Shown: positions 1 to 9,174, counted from the first letter of the stretch. The stretch: DNA of 64,000 nucleotides from CAJCIT01 sp963771305 (GCA_963771305.1 CAVYTS010000042.1:1-64000), one strand, 5' to 3'. Notes: a model not told the origin generated them from the sequence alone. Translations and numbers: made by a program.

Positions 1-1291
1 CCTTCTTCAAGGTTGGCGAGACGTCCGGACGGGAGGCCTGCATCGCCGGAATCAAGCCGAACAGAAGCGCGGTCAGCAGAGTCACACAGAACGTGAATGC
101 GAGCACCCGAAAGTCGGGTGCGGTGGAAATGTTGAGTTGGTTGGAATCCGCGGGTAGGTATGCGTTGAGCAGAAGGCTGTCGGCTGCGTAGGCGAACAAC
201 AATCCCACCAATGCCCCCAGGAACGATAGCAGCAGGCTCTCTACCAGCAACTGCGAAATGATACGGCCCCGGCTAGCTCCGATCGCCACGCGGACCGCGA
301 CTTCCCTCTGACGGGCGCTGGCCCGAGCCAGCAGCAGGTTTGCGATGTTCGAGCAGGCCATCAACAGGACTGCTCCGGTGATGGCCATCAACACCCAGAG
401 CGATGTAGTGAGCTGCTCTCGTAAGTATGAGCGCCCCTGCGAACCGGGAAGGACGTTCATCCAACATTTCAGGAACTGCTGACGCGTGTGCTCGGACGCA
501 TTGCGAAAGGCGGGCTCCTTCACTTCCATCTCCAGCATGCTATGCATAAAGGGCTGCAATGATGCCTTCGCCTGTGCGGCCGTGACTCCGGGCTTCAAAC
601 GCCCAAACGCATTCACCCAACGCTGGCGGCGGTTCGTCAGGCCGTCCGTCAAGGGCGTCATTTCCTTCGCCATCATCATGGGAACGAACATCTGAGCCGT
701 CTGGCCGAGTTCAACACCATCGAAGCCGGCCTGCGCGACGCCGATGACGGTCATATTGCGGCCGTCGATAACCAGGGTCTTGCCGACGATGGCCCTGTCG
801 CCGGCGAAACGGGATTGCCAAAAATCGTAACTCAGAACAGCTAACGGATGGCCGCCCGGCGTGCGATCGTCATCGGGCGAAATGGTCCGACCAATGGTGG
901 CCCCGATTCCCAACACCGGGAAATAGGTGCCGGAGACAAGCTCAACGCTGACTCGATCCGTCTTCCCGCCGTATCCAAGACTGGCCGGAAAGGGGAAACG
1001 GCAGAACATATCGGTGAACACCTGGTTGTTGGCTTTGAAGTCCTTGTACATGGGGTAGGAAATGGCGTTGCCACCCCAGTTGCTGCCATAGTGTGGTCCG
1101 CGCATGGTCAGCAGCACAAGTTCCTGCGGGTCCTTGACCGGCAGAAGACGCAACAGGATTTGATCCAGCAGTGAGAAGATCGCCGTGTTCGCGCCAATGC
1201 CAAGGCCGAGGGACAGCACGGCCACGCCTGTGAACAAGGGAGCTTTCCGGAAGGTGCGCAACGCGTAACGAAGATCGTTCCAAATGTTCAT
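1..1291 (-). CDS. MacB/FtsX-like ABC transporter permease (ADOP type), partial
   Basis: An open frame runs from an ATG at 1291 off the left edge of the window, giving about 430 residues without a stop. It starts MNIWNDLRYALRTFRKAPLF, followed by a first membrane helix (about residues 19-40), a periplasmic MacB_PCD-like domain (about 45-290) and an FtsX-type permease half with the motif RQREVAVRVAIGASRGR. This is the pattern of the acidobacterial duplicated orphan permeases, normally about 800 residues with two permease halves, so the second half lies outside the window. A GAGG lies about 10 nt before the start. Such permeases usually have no adjacent ATPase gene; substrate unknown. Confidence 0.9.
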   Translation of the reverse strand, partial: MNIWNDLRYALRTFRKAPLFTGVAVLSLGLGIGANTAIFSLLDQILLRLLPVKDPQELVLLTMRGPHYGSNWGGNAISYPMYKDFKANNQVFTDMFCRFPFPASLGYGGKTDRVSVELVSGTYFPVLGIGATIGRTISPDDDRTPGGHPLAVLSYDFWQSRFAGDRAIVGKTLVIDGRNMTVIGVAQAGFDGVELGQTAQMFVPMMMAKEMTPLTDGLTNRRQRWVNAFGRLKPGVTAAQAKASLQPFMHSMLEMEVKEPAFRNASEHTRQQFLKCWMNVLPGSQGRSYLREQLTTSLWVLMAITGAVLLMACSNIANLLLARASARQREVAVRVAIGASRGRIISQLLVESLLLSFLGALVGLLFAYAADSLLLNAYLPADSNQLNISTAPDFRVLAFTFCVTLLTALLFGLIPAMQASRPDVSPTLKK

Positions 1292-1506
1292 TCTGAGCCT
1301 CGAAGCATAGGATCAATTACAAGACAGAGCTACTAGCTCCACCTGGATGCAAGCGCTTTTTAGACTGTTGCGGAGGGCAGATTGTTGGCCGCTGCCGCGA
1401 TTATTTTAGAAGTACGAAACGGAACCGAAGAAGTTCCCGTGGCCTGTGTGGCCCTGCAATAACAGTACTACGAAAGACTTCGTATAGTCAACCCCAAACC
1501 TACGAT

Positions 1507-2004
1507 CTAGCCCAACTTGCCCGCCTCCACCTTGCGGGCCGTCTCGGCGCCATGGACCGGCAGCGACTCGTCGGTCAGCAGTCCGATCTGCTTCAAGACG
1601 GAAGCTTGGTCCCAATAGATATGCTCATGGGCGAGTTTGCCATCGCGGAAATGAACGATGGCGACCAGCGGCACCTCGACGCGCTTGTTGGTAGGCGGCA
1701 CGCCCGGCAGCATCCACGGCATCTCGTGAGTGTGGGTGAAGGAGAAGATCATTTCGTCAACCAGTTGATCCGTACCGACGGTGCGGGAGATTGGCTTGAG
1801 CGCCGTATCGGGGGGCATCTTCGAAATGAAGTCCTGCGAGTAGAAGCGGTGCAGAGCCGCCTTTCCGTAGCCGCCAGTCATCACTGGGATGTGATTGACG
1901 TAGGCGTCGTCCACCATAGTCGCGATGGTGGCATCAGTGTCACGGGTGTCGAACTCGTATTTGGTGTGCTCGTCCCACAGGTCAATCAAGCTTGGATGGC
2001 TCAT
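1507..2004 (-). CDS. SnoaL/NTF2-like protein
   Basis: A protein of about 165 residues starting MSHPSLIDLWDEHTKYEF, of the NTF2-like/SnoaL fold. It shows the typical DAYVNHIPVMTGG stretch (polyketide-cyclase-like family) and a later FRDGKLAHEHIYWDQASV motif, which is common in this family. The first ATG that keeps the conserved N-terminus is at 2004; ATGs at 2013 and 2022 are also in frame. It directly follows the amino acid permease gene, probably in one transcript with the permease and aminotransferase. Members are cyclases, isomerases or ligand-binding proteins; the substrate here cannot be told from sequence. Confidence 0.75.
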   Translation of the reverse strand: MSHPSLIDLWDEHTKYEFDTRDTDATIATMVDDAYVNHIPVMTGGYGKAALHRFYSQDFISKMPPDTALKPISRTVGTDQLVDEMIFSFTHTHEMPWMLPGVPPTNKRVEVPLVAIVHFRDGKLAHEHIYWDQASVLKQIGLLTDESLPVHGAETARKVEAGKLG

Positions 2005-2014
2005 GCGATTCATA

Positions 2015-3443
2015 TTACACACGGGCCCCCGCGGCGGGCCTCCGTCGGAAGACTAAGAAGTAGACGACAGTCAGAAGCGCAAGCCAGGAGACGCCTGAGA
2101 TGAGCGTGATGCGCATGCCCTCCACCCACCAGGTAGTGGCGAGAATCGCAATCATCGCTGCGGCGCCCAGCATGTGACGTGAAGGGATAACCGAACATGC
2201 GCGTGCTCAATGGCGGGCGCCCCTCGGCGGCGGTCTGCGCGGTCCATGCCGGACGGAAGAACAGGTGAGTGATGAAGATCATCAGCCACGCGAAGAGCCC
2301 GCCGAAGAGCGAGATGCCAAACAGGTAGACGAAAGCACTGTCCGGAAAGAAGAACGAGATGAGAATGGCCAGTGCGAGGCCTGCCGCGGACACCAACAGT
2401 GCGGGCACAGGCGTTCCGCGTTCGGAGACCCGTCCCAGCGAGCCGGGCGCATATCCTCCTCGGGCGAGCGAGAACATCATGCGGCTGACCAGATAGAGAT
2501 TGCAGTTCATGCTGGAGGCAGCCGCGGTGATGACGACGAAGTTCACGATGTGCGCCGCGGCCGGAACGCCGATGAGCTGGAAGACCCGCACGAAGGGACT
2601 GGCGGTGACGCTGGCGCCCGGCTGGATCTGATTCCATGGAACGATGCTAAGCACCACCACGATGGCTCCCAGGTAGAAGAGAATCAAACGCGCCGCCATG
2701 GTCCGCATGGCGCGCGGCACGGCAACGGACGGATCCTTCGCTTCGCCGGCGGTGACCGCTATGACCTCGGTCCCGATATAGCTGAAGATGACGAAGACCA
2801 TGGCCATCCAAACGCCGCGCCAGCCGAGCGGCAGGAAGCCACCGTACGCGGTGAGGTTCGAGAGGCCGTGTGAGCCAAGGCTTCCGCGTGGAGCGACGAT
2901 GAGCGCCCAGCCAAACACGATGAACAGCACGATGGCGACCACCTTGATCATGGCGAACCAATACTCAAAGCTGCCGAAGCTGCCTACGCTGCGCGCGTTG
3001 ACATAGAGCAACGCTACCGCGAAGCCCAGCACCCAAAGCCACTTCGGCGTATTGGGAAACCACCACTGGCAGTAGATGGCGATGGCGGTGGCTTCGCCGC
3101 CAATCGCGACGCATTGTGCGGCCCAGTAGGTGTAACGAACCACGAAGCCGGCCCAGCGGTTCAGATAAACCTCGGCATAGACCCCAAACGAGCCGGCGGT
3201 GGGATGCGCGACCGCCATCTCTGACAGGGCGCCCATCAAAAGCAGAGCGATGATCGCGCCGATGGCGTAGCTCAAGATCACTCCCGGGCCGGCCGCGTGT
3301 ACTGCCAGCGAACTGCCGAGAAACAACCCGGTGCCAATGGCGCCGCCGATGCCGATCATGCCAAGCTGGCTGCTGGTCAACTGGCGTGATAACTGCTCGC
3401 CTCGTTCGACTGCAGCGGCTTCGGTGTTGGAGAACTGGCTCAT
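2015..3443 (-). CDS. amino acid permease (APC family), frameshifted near its C-terminus
   Basis: A cytoplasmic-membrane amino acid transporter of the APC/AAT type. The N-terminus has LGMIGIGGAIGTGLFLGSS, the signature GxGxGxGLF-like segment of helix 1, followed by about ten further hydrophobic segments. The start overlaps the stop of the aminotransferase gene (ATGA). Around 2165-2185 the frame breaks: one base too many turns the last two helices into nonsense. In the shifted frame the protein continues MLGAAAMIAILATTWWVEG and ends at a TAA at 2015-2017, giving about 475 residues, the normal family length. The break is a single indel, so either a sequence error or a recent mutation. Confidence 0.8.
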
Positions 3444-4585
3444 GTGCGCGCCATCAGGTCCACGTTCTCTTTGAGAACGGCGAGAGCCACCTCCACGTCA
3501 TCGAAGGTGTTGTAGACGTGGAACGCGAACCGTGCGCCGTCGCCGCGCGTCGAAATCACCACCCCGCGCTCCGCCAATTTGCTCGAGACGGCCTGAACAT
3601 CCTTGGCGCGCACCACAACCAGGGGCCCAATGGAGGAAGCCGGCGTCTTGCTGTCCAGTCCGAGGCGGTCGACGCCGTCCAGAAACGCCCGCGTCAACCG
3701 TTCCGCTTGCCAGGCGACGTTCTCCAGGCCGATGTCGACCAGAAGACGGAGAGCCGGCCTCGCCATGTAGACGTTCGGCACCGGCGGAGAACCACCCTCA
3801 AAGCGGCGCGCATTGGGCGCCGGATCAAGCAGCTTCGCATTGAACGAGAACGCATCGCGCTGGGCCAGCCAACTGGTAATAGGTGGATTAAGCGATCCAA
3901 CGAGCGCCTTCTTCACGTACAGGAACGCGATACCCGGCGGCCCGAGCAAGTACTTCAAGGTCCCCGTGACGTAGAAATCCACATCCAGCGCCTTCACATC
4001 GATCGGTCGCGTGCCGCAATCCTGAAACCCGTCCAGGAACAACAGCGCACCACGATCGTGGGCCAACTTGGTGATAGCTGCAACATCCGACCGGGAGCCA
4101 TTCACGAACGAAACGTGGGTCAGCGGAACGATGGCTGTTCGCTCGTCGATAGCTCTCGCATACGATTCGACCGGAACCTGATTGTCGCTGCCATCCAAGA
4201 AATGGATCTCAGCGCCGCGGGCTTTCTGCGCGAGCCAGATTTGCCCCATGGTGGGGAACTCGTATTCGCCCATCACAACTTTGTTGCGTTGTTGGAAGTC
4301 GAAGGAATTGGCGATCGGGTTGATGCCGGCCGATGCACTGGTAGTAATGGCTACTTCGTCCGGTTCGGCGTTGATGAAACGGGCGAACTCGGCTCGCAGA
4401 GCCTCGCAGGTTTGGACCCATTCGTCCCACGGCGCAGCGGACGTGCGCCAGCTTTCGGCATACGCTTTCATGCCGGCTTCGGCCGCATCGGACAGCGCCC
4501 CTTGCGAGCAGCTATAGAGGTAAGTCTTATCGCGCAGGATCGGAAAGTGCGACCGCACCTCGGCAAGTTGTTGTTCGTTCAACAT
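3440..4585 (-). CDS. class V PLP-dependent aminotransferase (cysteine desulfurase-like fold)
   Basis: A 381-residue fold-type I PLP enzyme of the aminotransferase class V family. SCSQGALS near the N-terminus and the ITTSASAGIN segment line the cofactor pocket. LLFLDGFQDCG carries the aspartate that pairs with the pyridine nitrogen, and GTLKYLLGPPG carries the Schiff-base lysine. The start at 4585 is preceded by AGGA at 6 nt; a longer frame upstream lacks family-like sequence. It overlaps the permease start by 4 nt, so the two are co-transcribed and probably translationally coupled. This suggests uptake and breakdown of one amino acid or amine. The lack of an obvious desulfurase cysteine loop argues against IscS. 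Confidence 0.85.
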   Translation of the reverse strand: MLNEQQLAEVRSHFPILRDKTYLYSCSQGALSDAAEAGMKAYAESWRTSAAPWDEWVQTCEALRAEFARFINAEPDEVAITTSASAGINPIANSFDFQQRNKVVMGEYEFPTMGQIWLAQKARGAEIHFLDGSDNQVPVESYARAIDERTAIVPLTHVSFVNGSRSDVAAITKLAHDRGALLFLDGFQDCGTRPIDVKALDVDFYVTGTLKYLLGPPGIAFLYVKKALVGSLNPPITSWLAQRDAFSFNAKLLDPAPNARRFEGGSPPVPNVYMARPALRLLVDIGLENVAWQAERLTRAFLDGVDRLGLDSKTPASSIGPLVVVRAKDVQAVSSKLAERGVVISTRGDGARFAFHVYNTFDDVEVALAVLKENVDLMART

Positions 4586-4773
4586 CCAGTTCCTAAAAGA
4601 GAGTGTCCAATCCCGCCGCGTTACGAACGTCCAACAGCACGGAACCGCGCGCGTGAGCAAGCGGCTCCGTTCTCCCGAAGATTGGGTACTTTGAGCGTCA
4701 TTACTGTCCAAGCGTAGGCATTACCGTCACTGTGGAACGAAGGCCGTTCATGACCTTTGCCGATGAGCTTGCA

Positions 4774-5138
4774 TTTTACGAAACGGCTAGCGAGCTTGTC
4801 GCGAGACTGGAGTTCTATCTCGCCGAGATCGCCGATAGAACTCGTCCGCCAAGTCCACTGCGACGGCTGCTAAGCGCCGCGAAAGAACGAAGCCAAGCGC
4901 GATCCAGCCCCAACCCGGCAGTTTTTGCGAAACGGAGTCAGATTCCGCACCACCGCTCTTTACGCAGACGAACTCAAAGTACTGAAGACAAATAGGTTAG
5001 CTACGATTCCTGAGGCTACCAGCGCCTGTACGAGTCCGGTCAACGTTGAGCCGAATCCCTTTTATCACCCTCCTTAGGGAATGCCCGCATGACCCGACCG
5101 GGTGAACTTTAGGCCCGATCTGGTTTCTGCGAAACGAA
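4774..5138. repeat. non-coding stretch with scattered TTTTnCGAAACGRA motifs
   Basis: The interval 4586-5545 has no convincing gene; an 87-codon frame at 4732-4995 has no family features. It contains three copies of a short motif: TTTTACGAAACGG at 4774-4786, GTTTTTGCGAAACGGA at 4921-4936 and GGTTTCTGCGAAACGAA at 5122-5138. The same motif in reverse complement occurs at 16563-16874. Function unknown. Confidence 0.5.
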
Positions 5139-5545
5139 CTGTCCGTCGCCGGCTGACCCCGGCGACCGGATGATTTTAAAATACGAAGCCAATTGTGATC
5201 CCACCCGACGCGAACCGATCTTGCGAAAGGAAAACCGTTATGACCGGAAGCCGTTCGCCCACCTCCCGCGCAGTTCGGATAGGCAGATGTGGGCATCCGG
5301 CGCCAGCGAGGGCGCCCGCCCCACCTCCGGAGCCGAATTTTCTGAAGAGACATCGCCGCGTGAAAAATCAACCCAATCCCATGGCGCGGGAATGCCGGCC
5401 CAACTGGCCGCTCCCAATACCACGATGAAGCGGGGCGAGAGAGCCTTCACAGCGGGGTCTCCCCAAAATGCCTGATTCGGTTCGTGAAATTCCGGAGCTG
5501 GTTCGGTGACCGCCTTTGGGGGGCAGCTGCGCGCCGGGCCTCACG

Positions 5546-6205
5546 TCACATGACTCCGAATCTTTCGAAGGCTGAGACGGCGCTTGACTTCTCGAGAATC
5601 GCCTTTCGGACGAGGTTCTCCTTGCTGACCTTCTCGATTGCCAGGCGCACAACCTCGTCCTCGGCCGCTCTTGGAATCGCCAGGACGCCGTCGACATCAC
5701 CGAACACGATGTCGCCCGGATGAATCTCGACCTGGCCAATCCGGACCGGGACGCGAAAGTCCACCACCTGGCCGCGGGGCGCCTGGTCTTGTGCATAGCG
5801 CCCCCGTGAGAAGACCGGGAAATCGAGTTTCAGAATGCCCCATGTGTCGCGGGAAAAGCCGTCCAACACGGCGCCTGAGGCCTCCAAAACCCGTGCTCGG
5901 GTGCTCATCAGTTCGCCCCACATCGCATACGGGCCGGCGATGCCGCCGGCGACATAGACTTCACCGGGCCTCAGGCCGTCCAGTGCTTCGAGCATCAAGC
6001 CGAACGGCTTCACGGGCCGATCGCCGGTCAGGTCCTGCTGGAGGACGGGCATGGCGCGCCCGACTACGATCATGTCGTCCCGTAGCGGCCGTATCTCCGC
6101 CGGAAGGAACTGCCGCAACAGCCCCAGCGAGTCCATCACATCGCCCACTACCGCGGTGAATAACTTCTCGCGTATGGTCGCAAAGCGGTCTGTGTCAGTC
6201 TGCAT
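5546..6205 (-). CDS. RraA-like family protein (HMG/CHA-aldolase fold)
   Basis: A 219-residue protein of the RraA/4-hydroxy-4-methyl-2-oxoglutarate aldolase family. It starts MQTDTDRFATIREKLFTAVV, followed by GDVMDSLGLLRQFLP, the conserved GDxxD stretch, and GGIAGPYAMWGELMSTRARVL, which corresponds to the ligand-binding glycine segment. GDIVFGDVDGVLAIP follows, where DxDG is a family hallmark. The start at 6205 is chosen because residues upstream are not family-like. Relatives are either divalent-metal aldolases acting on small keto acids or RNase E regulators. In soil bacteria the enzyme role is more likely, but the substrate cannot be assigned. Confidence 0.85.
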   Translation of the reverse strand: MQTDTDRFATIREKLFTAVVGDVMDSLGLLRQFLPAEIRPLRDDMIVVGRAMPVLQQDLTGDRPVKPFGLMLEALDGLRPGEVYVAGGIAGPYAMWGELMSTRARVLEASGAVLDGFSRDTWGILKLDFPVFSRGRYAQDQAPRGQVVDFRVPVRIGQVEIHPGDIVFGDVDGVLAIPRAAEDEVVRLAIEKVSKENLVRKAILEKSSAVSAFERFGVM

Positions 6206-6516
6206 CGGCTGCCCCCTCAGACATCCCAGCCTATCGCGCCGATTCTGGGGTCTAGGCCACGCCGTGCGCGCCACTCATCCATACGGTGCTCCATTACCGC
6301 ATGGACCGGAGCGAGCGGGATGCCGCGGCGCATCATCTCCTATTCGTCATGCGGAGAAAGGCGAAAGTCCATTGTGGGCCTACCTTACTGTGGCCCCGGA
6401 GCCGGGCCGAAGAGACTAAATGTCCGGGTGGCCCCATTGCCCGTTGCTGGTCCGCCACGCAGTCACAATTGCGGGCGGGTGTTCATCCCCGTCCACCAGG
6501 ACTCGCAACAGGTATA
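6206..6516. other. intergenic, no gene seen
   Basis: About 310 bases between the converging 3' end of the VOC gene and the 5' end of the RraA-like gene. Open frames here have no recognisable features. It presumably holds the promoter of the RraA-like gene. Confidence 0.4.
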
Positions 6517-6903
6517 TCATGCGGTCTCGCTCGGATAGTTGAAGAAGAGCTGATTGCCGTCGGGATCATCGACCACCAGGAGCCGGTAGCCCCAGGAACC
6601 CTCCCTGACCGGAGCGCCCTTGGCCTCGAGTTCGGCGCGCAGCGCGTCCACTGCGGCGATCGCGGCCTCGCGCGTCGCCGGCTCGACGTTCAGGGAAATG
6701 AACATCAGCCCCTTGCCAATCTTCTCCGGCCACGTATCGGCCAGGATCAGCGAGCAGCCCTGCCGGTCCACCTGTGCGACGCACGCTCTGCCGTCCTCCT
6801 CATATCGCCAAGGGATGGTGAAGCCGAGCCGGTCAACGTAAAAGCGGAGCGAGGCCTCAACGTCCGTCACGTGTAGGACAGGGCGCGCGAACCAGTCTGT
6901 CAT
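6517..6903 (-). CDS. VOC/glyoxalase-bleomycin resistance family protein
   Basis: A 128-residue single VOC module starting MTDWFARPVLHVTDVEASL. The first beta-strand histidine (VLHVTD) and the glutamate of the final strands match metal-site positions of the superfamily. DPDGNQLFFNYPSE is the common C-terminal VOC signature. The start at 6903 is preferred over an ATG ten codons upstream because VOC proteins begin at this point. Members include glyoxalases, dioxygenases and antibiotic-binding proteins; a DPDGN-type single module of this size is often a bleomycin-resistance-like or unassigned protein. Transcribed alone. Confidence 0.85.
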   Translation of the reverse strand: MTDWFARPVLHVTDVEASLRFYVDRLGFTIPWRYEEDGRACVAQVDRQGCSLILADTWPEKIGKGLMFISLNVEPATREAAIAAVDALRAELEAKGAPVREGSWGYRLLVVDDPDGNQLFFNYPSETA

Positions 6904-6970
6904 AGGCTGTACATCCTCGAAGAATGAAGACAACTTTTTCCTACGTTTTGAATTCTACGCCCCATTCAAT

Positions 6971-7102
6971 GAGTTCTTGGCCGATGCGAACCCGGCTGCA
7001 GTAGCCGGTCATCTCGACGTCATCGTACCGCCGGAGAATTGGTACCAGGCGCGGAGCGACAGTTGCGTTCGGTTCGGGCGTCCCGGTACACTCTGCCGAC
7101 CC
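6971..7102. repeat. dispersed ~130-bp repeat, copy 1
   Basis: This stretch starts GAGTTCTTGGCCGATGCGAA and is about 90% identical by eye over its first ~97 bp to 9011-9107, with weaker matching to 7102/9136. On the minus strand this copy has an 83-codon frame (6941-7192) that is not intact in the other copy. It may be a small mobile or recombined fragment, or the remnant of a duplicated gene. The rest of 6904-7341 holds nothing recognisable. Confidence 0.7.
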
Positions 7103-7341
7103 CCGAGGGGCGTTCGATCGTCCCATCGTCGCCGCACGCACTTCACGTTCGTGGCCGTTCTCAATCCGGTCTCGCAGTTCAAGCCTCCCCAAGTCCCGAA
7201 TCGCTCAAGGGCGTCCGTCAGGCTGTTCTCTTCGGCCTAAATAGACGCGGCTGACTTCGTTGCACCTACTAGCCGGAAACCGGCCAGAGACTCCGTAGGT
7301 ACGAATTCTCGGGATCCTTCGCGAAGGTTATCCTGACTGTT

Positions 7342-7521
7342 ATGACGACCACGGAAGAAGTGATTGACAGGATAAAATCTTCGGCGGAAGAACAGACGTC
7401 CGTGGTCCAGTCTATCGACTTTCTCGCGCGGCGGCAGGTTTCCGCACGAACGCCCTTTCTCCATGCTGCGGAAGAGTTCATCGCGCAGCATCCTGAGCTT
7501 CCGCGCAGCCTTGCGCAGTGA
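7342..7521 (+). CDS. small antitoxin-like protein upstream of a Doc remnant
   Basis: A 59-residue frame (ATG at 7342, TGA at 7519-7521) starting MTTTEEVIDRIKSSAEEQTS and ending HPELPRSLAQ. It is charged and helix-prone with no membrane segment. It sits 43 bp upstream of a fragment of a death-on-curing (Doc/Fic) toxin in the same orientation, the usual place of an antitoxin gene. I do not recognise a named antitoxin family in it, so the antitoxin role rests on position and size. No strong ribosome site is visible. If the toxin is dead, this gene may be a relic kept by chance. Confidence 0.5.
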   Translation: MTTTEEVIDRIKSSAEEQTSVVQSIDFLARRQVSARTPFLHAAEEFIAQHPELPRSLAQ

Positions 7522-7564
7522 CCATCTATCCGACAGCGCCCGGAAATCCTTATAAGTTCACGGG

Positions 7565-7700
7565 ATGCTGATTGAGCGATTTGGCGGCTCGCACGGCATT
7601 CGGGACATAGGCGCGCTGGAATCGGCACTGGCCCGTCCTCAGATCGGATACTACCGGGACCTTATCGAAGACGGTGGCGCCCTGTGGGAGAACTTATTGC
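7565..7700 (+). pseudogene. Doc (death-on-curing, Fic-fold) toxin fragment
   Basis: The frame from ATG 7565 reads MLIERFGGSHGIRDIGALES followed by ALARPQIGYY, a clear match to the N-terminal third of Doc toxins (family pattern FGGsxGiRDxgLLesALaRPq). A TAA lies just upstream of the first conserved residues, so the usual first ~15 residues are missing. After WENLLRSS the similarity ends before the catalytic HPFxDGNKR motif, exactly where the convergent vapC gene ends (7714). The toxin is thus truncated at both ends and cannot be active. Family assignment is from memory of the motif. Confidence 0.7.
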
Positions 7701-7713
7701 GCTCAAGCCCCAC

Positions 7714-8153
7714 TTACAGCGGGATGAGTTGCAGATCGGGAATGCGGTTAAAATCGCGCACGTTGCTCGTGCCGCTGGCGTAACCGAGTTCCAACGCACA
7801 TGCCCCGATCATGATTTCACCCAGCGGCAGGTTGATTCCATTTGCAGCTAGTTCGCCACCGATGCGGGCGACAATTTCCGCCGTCGACTCAGTGAGTGGA
7901 TAGATCGGAACGGTCGCCTTTAGATCGTCAAGGAACGTGCGGCGGCGAAGACGGGTTTCGGGTGCTTGGGCGCGGTAGATGCCGTGGCCGATCTCAGCAA
8001 CCGTGACTGCAGACAAGACAAGGGCAATTCAGGGATTGTTTTCTGGACAGTCTCGATGGCTTGGGCGGCGGTCATGTAGAGTACGGTGCCCCGCCGCTCG
8101 GCGGCGATGATTACGCTCGAATCGAGCACTACTCCCAGGATGGTGGATTCCAT
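7714..8153 (-). pseudogene. vapC: VapC-like PIN-domain toxin, frameshifted
   Basis: A PIN-domain endoribonuclease toxin in two frames. The first part has VVLDSSVIIAAERRG, carrying the first catalytic aspartate. After a break at about 8025-8045 the second part reads SAVTVAEIGHGIYRAQ, with the conserved glutamate, then ends TSNVRDFNRIPDLQLIPL with the last acidic residue. Joined, they make about 140 residues, normal for VapC. The break separates the first aspartate from the rest, so as written no active nuclease is made. The start may be the ATG at 8153 or a GTG further in, overlapping the vapB end. Error or decay cannot be told apart here. Confidence 0.75.
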
Positions 8154-8403
8154 GGCTGACGCTGGGCCTTGATGCCTTCCTCGGTATCGCGGGCGAAGTC
8201 GTCATCCATGATGGCTTTGACCCACGAGCCTTCAGATCGGCCACAATTTCCGAGATCAAGCGGCCCGCCGGCGGCGACGATTTCAGCACGGCGAAGGGCC
8301 GGTGGTCCTGCTCGATGACGATCTCAACGCCCTGCCGCACTTTGGCGAGCACGGCATGAAGATCGCGAGCCACTTCGGCTTCGCTCATGTGGACAGTAGC
8401 CAT
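8129..8403 (-). pseudogene. Phd/VapB-like antitoxin, frameshifted
   Basis: The partner of the vapC-like gene. It starts MATVHMSEAEVARDLHAVLA followed by KVRQGVEIVIEQDHRPFAVL, the N-terminal DNA-binding part of a Phd/YefM-type antitoxin. Near 8205-8225 the frame breaks. In the other frame the protein continues AIMDDDFARDTEEGI and ends QPWNPPSWE at a TAG at 8129-8131, overlapping the start of vapC, as expected of a TA operon. The C-terminal toxin-binding tail is therefore lost in the written sequence. Two independent breaks in one 700-bp operon point to decay or poor sequence. Confidence 0.7.
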
Positions 8404-8516
8404 GGCTTCCATTATGACGCGTACTCCTCTTCGACACCGGCCAAGTGGCCAGGTACGCGACGGCGGGTAACGGGCGGAGGCGGCGAGGTACTCGCTACCG
8501 TCTCCGTTTGTCAGTA

Positions 8517-8588
8517 GAAGGCGTGGGCGTCAAGAAGCGCCAGCTGCGTGACATCCAAAATGCAAGGGCCAGCTGGGGAAGACTATAA
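8517..8588 (+). pseudogene. possible remnant of a HigB/RelE-type toxin C-terminus
   Basis: The frame reads VKKRQLRDIQNARASWGRL then TAA. This resembles the C-terminus of HigB-family toxins (ggDKxxQxxDIxxAxxxW) and lies immediately upstream of a HigA-type antidote gene, where higB would be. Upstream sequence no longer aligns to a toxin. The match is short and from memory. Confidence 0.25.
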
Positions 8589-8615
8589 GCGGCGAAGGAT
8601 CTAGGAGGAGAAAAA

Positions 8616-8936
8616 GTGGCACTGACCAAAGACTTTCGTGAAACCATCCGCGAACGCGCCCAACGGGAACCAAAGTTCCGAAAAGCGTTGTTGCGTGAAG
8701 CGATCGAACTCATGCTTTCCGGCGACGACAAAATAGGCCGCACCATTTTGCGCAATTACATTAACGCCACTGTGGGCTTCCGGCAACTGCAGGAGGCGAC
8801 ATCCATCCCCGCCAACAGTCTCATGCGTATGTTTGCGCCCAGGGGCAACCCCTCGGCGAAAAACTTTGTTTGAGTCTTCGCCCACCTTCAGCAGCAGGAA
8901 GGAGTCAATTTCCAGGTGAAGCCACGCAAAACCTGA
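8616..8936 (+). pseudogene. HigA-type addiction-module antidote protein with an in-frame stop
   Basis: A GTG start at 8616 is preceded by a strong AGGAGGAG site. The protein starts MALTKDFRETIRERAQREPK and has a helix-turn-helix-like segment (QLQEATSIPANSLMRMFAPR), as in antidote proteins of the HigA/probable addiction module family. It stops at a TGA at 8871-8873 after 85 residues. The same frame then continues VFAHLQQQEGVNFQVKPRKT to a TGA at 8934-8936, which looks like the real C-terminus. The family reads GNPxxxNLFxVxxxLQ here; one extra T and one missing G within 10 bases would explain the stop. Its toxin partner is missing or reduced to a remnant. Confidence 0.65.
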
Positions 8937-9010
8937 TTGCAATCAATGGCCAGTCTCAGGCAGAGTACTCGCTCAGGCAATCGCGGCTTCGGTTTTGGAA
9001 TAGTGGTGAC

Positions 9011-9136
9011 GAGTTCTTGGCCGATGCGAACTCGGCTGCAGTAGCCGGTCGTCTCGACGTCATCGTAACCGCCGCGAATTGGTACGAGGCGCGGGCGACA
9101 GTTGCGTCCAGCCGTCGCGGTACGTTCTGCCGATCG
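9011..9136. repeat. dispersed ~130-bp repeat, copy 2
   Basis: Direct-orientation copy of the stretch at 6971-7102, with scattered substitutions and single-base indels. It lies between the antidote gene and the 3' end of the helicase pseudogene, so the two copies bracket the toxin-antitoxin remnants (about 2 kb apart). Confidence 0.7.
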
Positions 9137-9174
9137 CCGCTGACACCTCGGCTACCGTGGCTCCCAGCTCTGTA

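Noticed and set aside
4732..4995. 87-codon frame MERRPFMTFADELAFYETAS
   Set aside because: No family features, an Arg/Ser/Gln-rich second half, and it contains two copies of the intergenic CGAAACG motif; more likely non-coding.
6941..7192. 83-codon minus-strand frame over repeat copy 1
   Set aside because: The second copy at 9011-9136 does not keep the frame, so protein coding is not supported.
8866..8876. Second selenocysteine TGA in the antidote gene
   Set aside because: The family has no Cys there, the codon context suggests two indels, and no hairpin follows with the right loop.
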